DNA of 64,000 nucleotides, from positions 31,772-95,771 of the forward strand of contig JAHHIE010000023.1 in the NCBI GenBank assembly GCA_019358945.1, in the 5' to 3' direction. Both the position numbers and the translations under genes were made by a program. The notes under the pieces were generated by a model. It was not told the DNA's origin and made no database searches. It was given only the letters and a program-made list of their open reading frames with translations. Source of the stretch: Stenomitos rutilans HA7619-LM2. GTDB lineage: Bacteria > Cyanobacteriota > Cyanobacteriia > Leptolyngbyales > Leptolyngbyaceae. Of this stretch, positions 1 to 8,799 are shown piece after piece (position 1 is the stretch's first letter; every line of letters starts with the position of its first letter).

Positions 1-852
1 CGCGCGATCGAACGCCAGTTCCAGATCATCAGCATCTTTAACATCCGCCGTTACCCCAATACCCTTATGACCTACAACGGGCTTCACCGCTACAGGATAG
101 CCAATTTGTTTAGCGGCTGCTAACGCTTCATTCGCCGTGTAGACAATGCTGCCTCTGGGTACGGGAAAGCCGAGCGTATGGAGAAACTCCTTGCAATCAT
201 CCTTGCCCGTTGTGAAATCTGAATCGATATGGCTGTCGTGGTCAAACGTGGTGGCGATGCCTCGAACCTGCTTTCTGCCATAGCCATACTGCATCAACCG
301 TTCATCCCACAGGTAGAAGCTGGGAATCTCCAGTTCATACGCCGTTTTGAGGAGTGCATACACGGTGGGGCCACCATAGACCGAATCACGAAAGAAGCCT
401 TGCAACACTTCAATCTGGTCTTCGATCCAAAAGCGTCGATCGCGCGTAATCGCCTCAAACCAATCCCACACGCAGTAAACGATTGCGCGGCTGGTGCGTC
501 CATGCAGCGACTGCACAGCTACTCTATCCCGTCCTTTCTCTTCTCTGACGCTCCACTGGGTGAGATGCAAGTCCATTTCAAGCTTGCTCACTTCGGCTAC
601 AGTGCGGGCGAACAATTGCGCGTAGGAGTCGTAGGTTTCATCAAGCAGGTGAGGATAGCGATCGCTAATGACGGTCAAGTATGTGTCTAGCGATCGCGGC
701 GGGTTTTCCTTAACCAATGCGAAGTCAAACGCAGCAGCGGCTGTCCCCAGGTAAGGGTTTGGCCCTGCGTAGTGCCTGAGATTAAAGATATCAAACGCAT
801 CAGTTGTCCTTGCGTTGACTCGGACAATATCTATGCCTTGATCTACCACCAT
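1..852 (-). CDS. Cyanophycin synthetase-like ATP-grasp protein (5' part, runs off the window)
   Basis: I read this frame directly on the minus strand. It is open from ATG at 852 to the window edge (284 codons) with no stop. The segment around residues 205-284 resembles the middle of CphA: a YGYG motif, a Ser-His-Ile stretch, FPVPRG, and YPVAVKPVVGHKGIGVT, which is the ATP-grasp nucleotide-binding start. CphA joins Asp and Arg into cyanophycin in the cytoplasm. The N-terminal 190 residues contain RHYAGPNPYLG but otherwise diverge from the CphA N domain I know, so this may be a CphA paralogue rather than canonical CphA. It is transcribed away from cphB; the two are usually codirectional. The Mur-ligase-like half, if present, lies outside the window. 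Confidence 0.7.
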   Translation of the reverse strand, partial: MVVDQGIDIVRVNARTTDAFDIFNLRHYAGPNPYLGTAAAAFDFALVKENPPRSLDTYLTVISDRYPHLLDETYDSYAQLFARTVAEVSKLEMDLHLTQWSVREEKGRDRVAVQSLHGRTSRAIVYCVWDWFEAITRDRRFWIEDQIEVLQGFFRDSVYGGPTVYALLKTAYELEIPSFYLWDERLMQYGYGRKQVRGIATTFDHDSHIDSDFTTGKDDCKEFLHTLGFPVPRGSIVYTANEALAAAKQIGYPVAVKPVVGHKGIGVTADVKDADDLELAFDRA

Positions 853-1060
853 ATGAAGCCCTTTTTCGACGCCTTATTGAGACTAGCTGGTTGCAGCGAC
901 AGCTTTCCTCTACCGAAGGGTACGCTTTACCTAGAGAATGGTTGTGAAATCGGCCTCTATCCTGTGAAATACCCCTTTTGACGGGTGAAAAAACGGGTCA
1001 TTGTCGCTAAAAATACATATCACCTTGTCAAGAGGTCATCACCTTACGAACAAGAAATTT

Positions 1061-1306
1061 ATGAACATATCCTTTAAAAACAAACCATCCACTCATGTGC
1101 CAACTGGTCATCCTGAGGATGGCCAGCTTCGGGGCGAAGTCCACAAGTTAGCAGACGCGGCTTTTCACCGTCATCTCATCTCAGGACATGGAGATAGTGA
1201 ATATCCTGACGAATACCAGATCGTGCATCAAGGCAAGCCAAAGCATTTTCCGCTGAGCCGTGCCCGTGCCTTTTTAGCAAAACTCATGCAGCGATCGACA
1301 TCATAA
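1061..1306 (+). CDS. Small hypothetical protein
   Basis: An 81-residue ORF starting at ATG 1061; an upstream ATG at 1001 would add 20 residues that look less protein-like. The product is hydrophilic and His-rich (TGHPEDGQLRGEVHKLADAAFHRHLISGHGD), with no signal peptide or membrane segment. No family is recognised. It sits between the divergent CphA-like gene and cphB, and the composition looks coding. No strong Shine-Dalgarno sequence precedes either start. A role in cyanophycin metabolism is suggested only by position. Confidence 0.5.
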   Translation: MNISFKNKPSTHVPTGHPEDGQLRGEVHKLADAAFHRHLISGHGDSEYPDEYQIVHQGKPKHFPLSRARAFLAKLMQRSTS

Positions 1307-1609
1307 GTCCGCCCAATTTTGGCAGCGATGAGCAGCGAAGGTTACAGCGTTGCTCATCGTTTGCTTAGCTTAACTATCTTTGACGCAGAGTAGCCGATCA
1401 ACCTGGAGCCACTTGGAAAGCTGAGTCTTTCCAAACGCTGCTATGCGATGTCAGTTTGGCCTTTGTATGCTGCCGTAAGGGTTGTCTAAGTTGAATTAAC
1501 AATTTTGTTTGCTCAAATTTTTTGTATCAAAATCTACCGAATGACGGTGACGAAGCCCGCGATCGCCGTGTTCTACTAAGAAATTCACTAGTTAGAGCTT
1601 GGAGACAGT
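1307..1609. other. Intergenic region upstream of cphB
   Basis: About 300 bases with no ORF that looks coding. It should hold the cphB promoter. An AT-rich stretch lies around 1495-1540, and a GGAG ribosome-binding site stands just before the cphB start. No repeat or RNA structure was recognised. Confidence 0.5.
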
Positions 1610-2491
1610 ATGACAGTACAGGATGCTGAAGGAACCGTTGTAGCGGCATCGCCAGACGATACAGCAGAGCTACAGGAGAGCGTTGCCCTTCCAGAAACCC
1701 ACGGGCAACTGGTGATTATTGGTGGTGCAGAGGATAAAGAAGGAGATTGCACAATTCTGCGGGAGTTTGTGCGTCGCGCAGGCGGGCTACAGGCTCGCAT
1801 TGTGGTGATGACAGTAGCAACGGGGCTTCCAGGCGAAGTCGGCGAAACATACCTGAACGTTTTTGAACGGTTGGGCGTTGAATCGGTGCAGGTGGTAGAT
1901 ACAGCAAGACGCGAAGATGCGAGTGACCCAAGAGCGCTGGAGCTAACCCAGGATGCCACAGGGGTGTTTTTCACGGGTGGCAACCAGGCTCGTATTACCG
2001 AATGCATGAAAGACACTGAACTCGATGCCTTGCTGCACAAGCGCTTTGCCGAAGGTATTGTTGTTGCGGGTACTAGTGCGGGAGCTGCCATGATGCCCGA
2101 CATGATGATTGTAGAAGGCGAATCGGAAACGAATCCCCGCATGGAAGTGGTGCGAATGGATCAGGGAATGGGCTTTTTGCCCGGTGTGGTAATTGACCAG
2201 CACTTTGCTCAGCGGGGACGGTTAGGCCGCTTGTTGTCTGCGATCGCCCAACAGCCCGTCAACCTCGGCTTTGGCATTGATGAAAACACGGCGATCGCCA
2301 TCAACGGTAAAGAGCTAGAAGTCATTGGTGAAGGCGCAATTACAGTAGTCGATGTGGCAAACATCACTCATAACAATGTGGAAGAGTTGCTGCGAGACGA
2401 ACCACTCGCACTGTGCAATGCGACACTGCACATTTTGCCCCACGGGTACAAGTTTGACCTGGAGAAGCGATCGCCCATCGATCGAAGATGA
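1610..2491 (+). CDS. cphB: Cyanophycinase
   Basis: A 293-residue serine peptidase-like hydrolase of family S51 that cuts cyanophycin into beta-Asp-Arg dipeptides in the cytoplasm. The sequence shows the family N-terminal motif QLVIIGGAEDK (residues 33-43), FFTGGNQ near 120, and the nucleophile elbow GTSAGA with Ser156. A 30-residue N-terminal extension precedes the conserved fold, making it slightly longer than the roughly 270-residue Synechocystis enzyme. The ATG at 1610 has a good ribosome-binding site (TTGGAGACAGT). A CphA-like gene lies upstream in the opposite direction, so synthesis and breakdown functions are near each other but not in one operon. Confidence 0.95.
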   Translation: MTVQDAEGTVVAASPDDTAELQESVALPETHGQLVIIGGAEDKEGDCTILREFVRRAGGLQARIVVMTVATGLPGEVGETYLNVFERLGVESVQVVDTARREDASDPRALELTQDATGVFFTGGNQARITECMKDTELDALLHKRFAEGIVVAGTSAGAAMMPDMMIVEGESETNPRMEVVRMDQGMGFLPGVVIDQHFAQRGRLGRLLSAIAQQPVNLGFGIDENTAIAINGKELEVIGEGAITVVDVANITHNNVEELLRDEPLALCNATLHILPHGYKFDLEKRSPIDRR

Positions 2492-2520
2492 TACGGCAGA
2501 AGAAGGCAGGAGGTAATACC

Positions 2521-2543
2521 AGTTTTGAGTTTTGAGTTTTGAG
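2521..2543. repeat. STRR heptamer repeat (gttttga)n
   Basis: Three tandem copies of the heptamer GTTTTGA just downstream of cphB. The same heptamer and its complement recur at many intergenic places in this window, which is the typical pattern of cyanobacterial short tandemly repeated repetitive sequences. Confidence 0.85.
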
Positions 2544-2684
2544 CTACAGAAGCTCTGTTCCATCACTCTTTGAGGTTCTTGATCTGTAGCTCGATGAGAG
2601 GGAAACGGTATAAAGCCTTATATCAATACTTTTGCTCGTTGCAGCGTGGTGTAACCAGCAGGCTTTTCTTGAACCAGCCGTAAC

Positions 2685-3635
2685 TCAACGTGGGACGGGC
2701 ACCTGATTCAGGAGGGTTGTAATGACTGCATCTACCTGAAGTCCATCTAACTGTGCTTCGGGACGAAGGATGAAGCGGTGGCGCAAAGTGGGTGGGGCGA
2801 TCGCTTTAATATCATCGGGCGTGACAAAATCGCGTCCGTTAAGCCATGCATTAGCCTTACTTGCCTGAAGCCATGCCACCGCCGATCGTGGTGATGCGCC
2901 TAACGCCAAGTCAGGATGCTGACGCGATCGCTGCACCAGGGCCAGCAAATAATCGATTAACGGTTCGGTGATGGTTATCGATCGCACAGCCTGACGGGCA
3001 GCCAGAATTTGTTCAACCGATAGGAGAGGCTTAAGCTTTGCCAGATCGAGCCGTTTGGTTTGCTGCCCTTTGTGGCTGTTGAGCAGCATCTGCTTCTCGG
3101 CTTTGGGGTCAGGATAATCCACCATGAGCTTGAACAGGAAGCGATCGAGCTGTGCTTCTGGTAGAGGATAGGTGCCCTCAAACTCTAATGAGTTCTGCGT
3201 TGCAATCACCCAGAACAAGTCTGGCAGTGCCAAACTTTGCCCGTCTAGAGTGACCTGCTGTTCTTCCATCGCCTCCAGCAGGGCAGCCTGCGTTTTAGGC
3301 GGGGTGCGGTTCACCTCGTCAGCCAGCAACACCTGGGTAAAAACGGGGCCTTTCTTCAACGTAAAGCTCCGCGTATTCAGGTCGAAAATATTCGTACCCA
3401 GAATATCGGAAGGCAAAATGTCGGGCGTTAGCTGAATGCGGCGGAACTCTGCCTGCACCAGTTGCGCTAATACCTTCACCAGCAGCGTTTTGCCCGTCCC
3501 CGGCACGCCCTCCAAAATGACGTGTCCGCCTGCTAACAGCGCTACCATAAACTGCTGTACCAGGGCAGATTGTCCGACAATTACTTGGCTCAAGGCTTGA
3601 GAGAGGCGATCGAAGGCGATATTGAGTTCGGACAT
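2685..3635 (-). CDS. MoxR-family AAA+ ATPase
   Basis: A 316-residue AAA+ ATPase of the MoxR/RavA branch, thought to act as a chaperone for neighbouring membrane or von Willebrand-type proteins. Visible motifs are Walker A GVPGTGKT (43-50), Walker B LLADEVNR (103-110), sensor-1 ATQN (145-148) and LPEAQLDRF around 158-166. The C-terminal lid (GASPRSAVAWLQASKANAW) is typical. It is the last gene of a minus-strand cluster after DUF4129 and DUF4350 proteins, a grouping often seen with MoxR. The upstream sequence is pyrimidine-rich and shows no Shine-Dalgarno motif. Confidence 0.9.
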   Translation of the reverse strand: MSELNIAFDRLSQALSQVIVGQSALVQQFMVALLAGGHVILEGVPGTGKTLLVKVLAQLVQAEFRRIQLTPDILPSDILGTNIFDLNTRSFTLKKGPVFTQVLLADEVNRTPPKTQAALLEAMEEQQVTLDGQSLALPDLFWVIATQNSLEFEGTYPLPEAQLDRFLFKLMVDYPDPKAEKQMLLNSHKGQQTKRLDLAKLKPLLSVEQILAARQAVRSITITEPLIDYLLALVQRSRQHPDLALGASPRSAVAWLQASKANAWLNGRDFVTPDDIKAIAPPTLRHRFILRPEAQLDGLQVDAVITTLLNQVPVPR

Positions 3636-3752
3636 AGGGAGAAGGAGAGAGGAGAGAGGGGTAAGGAGTGAAAAGGCAGAGAGTAGAAGCTTAAGGAAGC
3701 AGGGGAAGCGGTGGCGGGGGAGGCAGGGGAAGTAAGGGAGCGATCTTCTGAA

Positions 3753-3860
3753 TAGGACTTACGCAAAAGCGGTCATCTTTCGTCCCCTAGCTCCCAATTT
3801 TGAGAGAATCGAGCCAATTAAAGCCCCAGAGTAGGGGTTTGGGGTTAAATGCGTATCCTA
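3753..3860. mobile_element. MITE-like element, family A, copy 1
   Basis: A 108-bp element with ends TAGGACTTACGCA and TGCGTATCCTA (inverted, right end degenerate). It matches a second copy at 35157-35268 in reverse orientation along almost its whole length, including the internal GAGCCAATTAAAGCC. Both ends begin or end in TA, as expected for an element using TA target duplication (IS630/Tc1-mariner type). It lies between the MoxR and DUF4350 genes of one cluster and encodes nothing. Confidence 0.8.
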
Positions 3861-3918
3861 CTGAACTCAAAACTTTTTATCCTTCATCCTTTACCCTTTC
3901 TTGTTCCAACTCAAAACT

Positions 3919-5127
3919 TCATTTCCCTAGCTGTCGTCTTACAGTCTGGAGCGCATCCAACCACCTTAACAATTCTGCTTCGGAAGCACGGCGAGGGCGT
4001 TTAATAGGGTTCAAGGCGGCTTCTAGCATCGTCGGTGATTGTTTAGTTTGGGCTGTCCAGGCATCGAATAGCGTTGTGAGAGGGAGCGGTTCTGCGCCCA
4101 GACCAAGTGCCTTCTGCACGTCAAGCTGCTCGGCTTTGCAGACCGTGTTGACGACGAATTGGCTGCTTTCAGCTTTACGCAAAACGGCTGCTAGCGCTTG
4201 GATATAGGCTTCGCTGTTGTCAACTGATGGAGCGGGAAGGGCGATCGCAGGCCCCAATCGCTGATTTTGCCCCCAGATTAACACCAGGAGAATCACGGCT
4301 GCTTGAATTGCCACCAGAAGCAATGGCGTTTTAGCCAGATAACCGATGAGGGTACCAGAGGTTTCTTGCTGGATGATCTCTGCATCTTTGTATCCGTGCG
4401 AATATTCATCAACCCAAATGGGTAGCCCTGGCTCGGTGACGAGCTTTGCCAGAAACTCAAAGTTTCCCGGCTCATCTTGATACGCATTAGCCGCTAAGTG
4501 TGGCGTAGCGGCACGAATTACACGAGCCTTCCCGTTCTGATGCTGCCAGACGATCGCGCCAAAGGTATCGGACAGCAGTGGCTCGGGTTTGTCCTGCTTG
4601 TCATCCGGCTTAGCCACATCGCGACGACTTGTTTGGATGCGAACGTTACCCACAGGGCTGGCGATCGTACTTTCAAAAGGAGCCTGCGTGCTTAATGCTT
4701 TAGCACCAAGCTGCACCAAAACGTTCCCTTTTTCGAGCCAGTCTGAGGGAGCTGCCGAGAGGGGCGCTGCACCGTTGCTGACCTGCAACAGCATGATCGG
4801 TGAGATTGGGGCAGATGTGGCGGTAGAAGCAGAGACGGCTGTAACATTGAGCCCAATGGGTTGCTCTACGTCTGGACTGAAGGTTTCGATCGCAGGCGTT
4901 TGAGGTTCGTTTGGCTCATATAGTGACCTCAACGGCTTCTGCCAGCGATGAATAGTCACACCTCTAGACTCCATAAAGGCATACCAGGCTCCATACCCAT
5001 CGGGCGATCGACCATACGTTGAGCCACTTCGTAGTTGATTGCCTCTCGGTGCGGCGAAGAGGCTAATGACCACCAAGGTAACAAGGGCAATCGCCAGTAT
5101 CCAGATTTGTCGCTTGGAAAGGGACAT
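3919..5127 (-). CDS. DUF4350 domain-containing membrane protein
   Basis: A 402-residue protein. A membrane segment lies at residues 8-26, followed by a conserved block (GSTYGRSPDGYGAWYAFMESRGV) typical of DUF4350, which resembles glutamine-amidotransferase-like folds. A second membrane segment near residues 270-290 (LLLVAIQAAVILLVLIWG) is followed by a cytoplasmic tail. Biochemical function is unknown. Together with DUF4129 and MoxR it forms a cluster common in bacteria that appears devoted to a membrane or cell-envelope process. ATG 5127 is the first in-frame start and directly precedes the membrane segment. Confidence 0.8.
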   Translation of the reverse strand: MSLSKRQIWILAIALVTLVVISLFAAPRGNQLRSGSTYGRSPDGYGAWYAFMESRGVTIHRWQKPLRSLYEPNEPQTPAIETFSPDVEQPIGLNVTAVSASTATSAPISPIMLLQVSNGAAPLSAAPSDWLEKGNVLVQLGAKALSTQAPFESTIASPVGNVRIQTSRRDVAKPDDKQDKPEPLLSDTFGAIVWQHQNGKARVIRAATPHLAANAYQDEPGNFEFLAKLVTEPGLPIWVDEYSHGYKDAEIIQQETSGTLIGYLAKTPLLLVAIQAAVILLVLIWGQNQRLGPAIALPAPSVDNSEAYIQALAAVLRKAESSQFVVNTVCKAEQLDVQKALGLGAEPLPLTTLFDAWTAQTKQSPTMLEAALNPIKRPRRASEAELLRWLDALQTVRRQLGK

Positions 5128-5300
5128 GAGTGAAGAAGGCAGAGGGTAGAAGGGAGAAAGGTTACTGGCTCTATGTAGAAGCAGGTGTTAACAACTTTAG
5201 AGGAAGTTAAACGCTAGAGAATGGTTTACTGGGGTACTATCGGTTGTGAATGCTCAAAGCTCGAAGCGCCAAGCTTTTACCGCAACGACGCACAAGCTAT

Positions 5301-5921
5301 CTAAATCTCCCCTGGCTTCCCACGCTCCCGCTGCTCCCCATCCCTTGCTTCAATGGCTCGATACGCTTGCTGGCAGCGATCGAACTCGGCGGCGGAAATA
5401 TCAGCGTTGCTAAAACAGAGTTGTTCATGGGTGCGGATGAGGCGTTGATAGGGAGCGGAGAGAGGCAGCGTTTGCACAATGCGTAGATATTCGCCGTCTG
5501 TCCGGCTGAGTTCATGGGGGACGGGTTCAGTGTCGTTTAGGTGCTGAAGGGCTGCCCTATAGAGGGCGCGGCAGGCTTCGCGATAGTTTCCCTGCTGGGC
5601 AAACGTGCGCGATCGCTGAAGCCATGCAGCTACAGTGAAGGGACGATCGACCTGAGTCTGGCGATCGGACTGTCCCTGTTGGGCGATCGTGAGCGCAGTC
5701 AGGTAAGGACGTGCAAGCTGATAAATCTGCCAGATTGCCCAGCTTACAAGGCCACCGATGACAATCCAAAACAGCAGCCGAAGCAACCAATCTGGCAAGG
5801 ACCAGTTAGGCAACCCGGCTCGATCGTTTGGAGCAAACAGCCGTTCCAGCCATTCGCTCAAACGCTGCTGTAACAAATGAAGCTGCCACTCGACACTCGT
5901 TTTCTCAAAAGAACCAGCCAC
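5301..5921 (-). CDS. DUF4129 domain-containing protein
   Basis: A 206-residue protein starting at GTG 5921. It has one strong membrane segment around residues 48-66 (LLRLLFWIVIGGLVSWAIW) and a C-terminal helical DUF4129 region (NYREACRALYRAALQHL ... LSRTDGEYLRIVQ ... FDRCQQAYRAIE) that resembles a TPR-like helical pair. It is the first gene of the minus-strand cluster DUF4129-DUF4350-MoxR, probably cotranscribed although the gaps are 170-280 bp. Molecular function is unknown; an envelope role is inferred only from the cluster. Confidence 0.75.
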   Translation of the reverse strand: MAGSFEKTSVEWQLHLLQQRLSEWLERLFAPNDRAGLPNWSLPDWLLRLLFWIVIGGLVSWAIWQIYQLARPYLTALTIAQQGQSDRQTQVDRPFTVAAWLQRSRTFAQQGNYREACRALYRAALQHLNDTEPVPHELSRTDGEYLRIVQTLPLSAPYQRLIRTHEQLCFSNADISAAEFDRCQQAYRAIEARDGEQRERGKPGEI

Positions 5922-6110
5922 TGTTTATCCCTCGTAGAAGTTTTGAGTAGCGCTTTGCGCCGCTACGCTAGAGAGTTCTGAGTTTTGAGTTGAAGAGCTA
6001 CCAGCTATTAGCGGTCAGCGGTCTTCTAACAACCAGCAACTAAAAACCCTAGCGAAGCCATGCCGAAGGCTTTACAACTTCTTTTGCCTTCTCCCTTCTC
6101 TCTTCCCCCC

Positions 6111-7454
6111 CTAATCCACCTCCTCTGGTTCTGGCGGTGGCACCAGAATCACCCGCACACGCTGACTATCTTCAAGCACTGTGAGGTGAACATCATCAAT
6201 TTGCAACGTGTCACCAGCTTCAGGAGGGCGCTGCAACTCTTCCAAAAACAATCCCGCTAAAGTAGCTGCTTCGTCACGGGGCAACTGCACATCCAGTTCG
6301 TTGTTAACAGTAGCAATGCTGGCACGAATTTTGAAAATGCCTTCATGGGCGCTAATTTGGCGGAACTCCCGTTCTTCTTCTGCATCATACTCGTCACGGA
6401 TTTCGCCAACGATTTCCTCCAGCACGTCTTCGAGGGTGACTAGCCCTGCGGTGCCGCCAAACTCATCGCGTACCACAACCAGATGCAGGCGATTCTTCTT
6501 CATTTCTGTCAGCAGGTCGGTTGCTGACTTCGTTTCAGGAATGTAATGAACGGGGCGCAACAGTTCGCGAATGCCAGGTGGGTGCTCCAGCGTCGCTGGC
6601 AACGGGCGAATCAGGTCCTTGACGTGCAAAATGCCCACGATATTGTCTAAATCGTCATCACAGACAGGTAGGCGAGTATGGGCATTCTCAGACACAATCT
6701 GGCAGGCTTCCTGCAAGGATGTGGTGCTTTTAAGGTACTGAATTTGCACCCTTGGCACCATGATGGCTCGTGCGGTAATGTGACTGAGTTCAACGGCACC
6801 TCGAATAATGCGGCGCTCTTGTTCGCCGACCGTACTACCTGCCAGTCCAGCATCGACCATCGCCTTGATTTCTTCTGTACTAACAGCCCCTTCTTCCTCA
6901 GACTCAGGATTGCCTGTTAGCTCCAAAATCAAATTGGTCGAAAGGCTGATTAGCTTGACGATCGGAGCCGTCAATTTTTGCAGAAAGCGCAATGGGCGGA
7001 TACAGAAGAGTGCGAACTCCTCTGCATGGCGAATGGCTAGCTTTTTGGGGACAAGCTCACCAAAGATGAGGCTGACAAGAGCAATCACAACGGTGACGCT
7101 GACAAGCGAAATCTTTTCGGCCAGATCACGGGCCATAAACGGAACAAGCACCTGAGACAGAGGCGTTGCCAGGTTCTCAGCCGCAAAAGCACCATTGAGA
7201 AAGCCTGTCAGCGTAATGACGAGTTGAATCGTTGCCAGAAAGCGCGTACTGTCTTCGGTGGTTGCAAGCACCATACGGGCGCGACGATTACCCTGATCTG
7301 CTAGCAACTGCAAACGGACATCACTGGAGGACACAAGCGCGATTTCTGCTGCCGCAAAGAAGGCATTGATGGCAATCAGAGCAATGTTGATTCCAAGCAG
7401 TAGAGGAATATTGGTGGCGGTGTTCATGTGTCGGGTTGGCGATCCGATGGTCAT
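6111..7454 (-). CDS. CNNM/HlyC-CorC family membrane protein with CBS pair
   Basis: A 447-residue 'hemolysin family' protein. The order is a CNNM (DUF21) transmembrane domain (about residues 10-200, beginning NIALIAINAFFAAAEIALVSSS), two CBS domains (about 220-345, with ITARAIMVPRVQ and VVRDEFGGTAGLVTLEDVLEEIVGEI), and the CorC_HlyC domain at the end. Such proteins act in magnesium or cobalt efflux and tolerance; actual hemolysis is not implied. A second in-frame ATG at 7427 (MNTATNIPLLLG) is an equally good start, and neither has a clear ribosome-binding site. Confidence 0.85.
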   Translation of the reverse strand: MTIGSPTRHMNTATNIPLLLGINIALIAINAFFAAAEIALVSSSDVRLQLLADQGNRRARMVLATTEDSTRFLATIQLVITLTGFLNGAFAAENLATPLSQVLVPFMARDLAEKISLVSVTVVIALVSLIFGELVPKKLAIRHAEEFALFCIRPLRFLQKLTAPIVKLISLSTNLILELTGNPESEEEGAVSTEEIKAMVDAGLAGSTVGEQERRIIRGAVELSHITARAIMVPRVQIQYLKSTTSLQEACQIVSENAHTRLPVCDDDLDNIVGILHVKDLIRPLPATLEHPPGIRELLRPVHYIPETKSATDLLTEMKKNRLHLVVVRDEFGGTAGLVTLEDVLEEIVGEIRDEYDAEEEREFRQISAHEGIFKIRASIATVNNELDVQLPRDEAATLAGLFLEELQRPPEAGDTLQIDDVHLTVLEDSQRVRVILVPPPEPEEVD

Positions 7455-7692
7455 CCACGAGACGCATCAAGTTATCTAGCCAATAAATAATTTAGAGGAC
7501 TCTCCAAAGTTTAGCGTCTATCCTGTGACCTTTCTCATGCGATCGTCATTGAGGGTGCAGAAGCCCCGGTAGACTCACCACTGTTTAACAGAGGATTAGA
7601 TTTAGCAGGGGATTAGATTGACTGACAGAAAATGAGACACGATTAATCTTCAAGTAGCTTTATAATACATCTGTATTGATTTGGAGAAAAAG

Positions 7693-8121
7693 ATGCAGCA
7701 ACGACTCAGCCTTGTGACGCTAGGAGTACAAGATTTGCCGCGATCACTCCAGTTTTACCGCGACGGGCTGGGTTGGAAGCCGTCGAGTGCGAGCCAGGAA
7801 GAGATCGCATTTTTCCAACTGGGTGGGGTCGTGCTGTCGCTGTATTCACGTACAAGTTTGGCAGAGGACGCAACGGTTGAGCCTGTGGGAACTGGCTTCT
7901 CAGGGATCACGTTGGCCTACAACACCAAACGGAAAGAAGAAGTGGATGAGGTGCTCCAACTCGTTGAGCAGTTGGGCGAACGGATCGTAAAACCAGCACA
8001 AGATGTCTTTTGGGGTGGCTATAGCGGCTATTTTGCCGATCCGGATGGGCACCTCTGGGAAGTCGCTTGGAATCCCTTTTGGGCGTTTGACGATGCTGAT
8101 CAGGTGATTCTGCCTTCGTGA
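7693..8121 (+). CDS. VOC (glyoxalase/bleomycin-resistance) family protein
   Basis: A 142-residue protein of the vicinal oxygen chelate fold: two beta-alpha-beta-beta-beta modules, opening with RLSLVTLGVQDLPRSLQFYRDGLGW and closing with GGYSGYFADPDGHLWEVAWNPF. The ADPDGH...E signature carries probable metal ligands. The substrate cannot be read from sequence. I chose ATG 7693 because GGAG lies 6-9 bases upstream; an in-frame TTG at 7681 would place that site inside the gene. The AT-rich TATAATACATC shortly upstream looks like a promoter region. Confidence 0.85.
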   Translation: MQQRLSLVTLGVQDLPRSLQFYRDGLGWKPSSASQEEIAFFQLGGVVLSLYSRTSLAEDATVEPVGTGFSGITLAYNTKRKEEVDEVLQLVEQLGERIVKPAQDVFWGGYSGYFADPDGHLWEVAWNPFWAFDDADQVILPS

Positions 8122-8133
8122 CGAGCGTTGCCC

Positions 8134-8799
8134 TCATTGACTTACCCGTCTGGCGATCGCGGTCAGTGCTTTCAACCCGCGCAGGGAGCCACGAATGAGA
8201 CGGATCGCGGCGATCGGCTGTCGCATCATGCCCCACGCAAGCGGTAATGCGTGCAGAGTGCCATCAGAGCCGATGGCCTGCGCCAGATCGGGTAGATCGT
8301 GCTGTGCGTTATCGCTAACTACTCGCAGCATGGCAACGCTTGCGCCTGCTTGATGCAACACGTCGAGCGCAGCAAACCCTTCCATATCAACTACGGTTGC
8401 CGAGTACTGTTGGGCAAGCTGGTGCTTTTCCTGAGCATATGAGACAAGGCGATCGCTCGTCAGTGCGCTGACTACAGCCGCCGTCGGTATTTTTTGCTGT
8501 AGCCATGCCAGCAACGCCGCATCACAGGGTAGGGCACCACCCGGTTTAGTGCGGTTAATACAGTCCCGATAAAGCACCACGTCAGCGATCGCGTGCTGTG
8601 GCCCAAGGCTACCGCAGAGTCCCATGATTAATAGCTTCTTACCTGCGATCGTGTTTGTCTGCTGCCAGGTTTTGAGATAGCGGCTGAGGGGTGCTGGCCC
8701 AACGGGAATAGGGATTACAGTAGGAAGCTGGGTACGTCCCACGCCCCGACGCACAGCTTGATATTCTGCTCCTTGCGGGACGAGAATGGTGTCAATCAC
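8134..8799 (-). CDS. Phosphorylase-superfamily nucleosidase, HpnG-like
   Basis: A 221-residue member of the nucleoside phosphorylase / MTA-SAH nucleosidase superfamily, starting at GTG 8799. Recognisable features are the glycine-rich MGLCGSLGP loop, a middle VVDMEGFAAL motif that in this family contacts the ribose, and a late VSDNA segment holding the likely catalytic Asp. Hopanoid-associated HpnG releases adenine from adenosylhopane, the product of HpnH; hpnA and hpnH lie 6 kb away, which supports but does not prove that role. It is convergent with the VOC gene (12 bp apart). Confidence 0.7.
   Translation of the reverse strand: MIDTILVPQGAEYQAVRRGVGRTQLPTVIPIPVGPAPLSRYLKTWQQTNTIAGKKLLIMGLCGSLGPQHAIADVVLYRDCINRTKPGGALPCDAALLAWLQQKIPTAAVVSALTSDRLVSYAQEKHQLAQQYSATVVDMEGFAALDVLHQAGASVAMLRVVSDNAQHDLPDLAQAIGSDGTLHALPLAWGMMRQPIAAIRLIRGSLRGLKALTAIARRVSQ

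Noticed and set aside
229..690. Plus-strand ORF of 153 codons at the window start
   Set aside because: It lies fully antisense to the CphA-like gene, which has clear ATP-grasp motifs; the plus-strand product has no recognisable features.
1588..2142. Minus-strand ORF of 184 codons
   Set aside because: It is the antisense shadow of cphB, Ser/Thr-rich as expected of a reversed coding frame.
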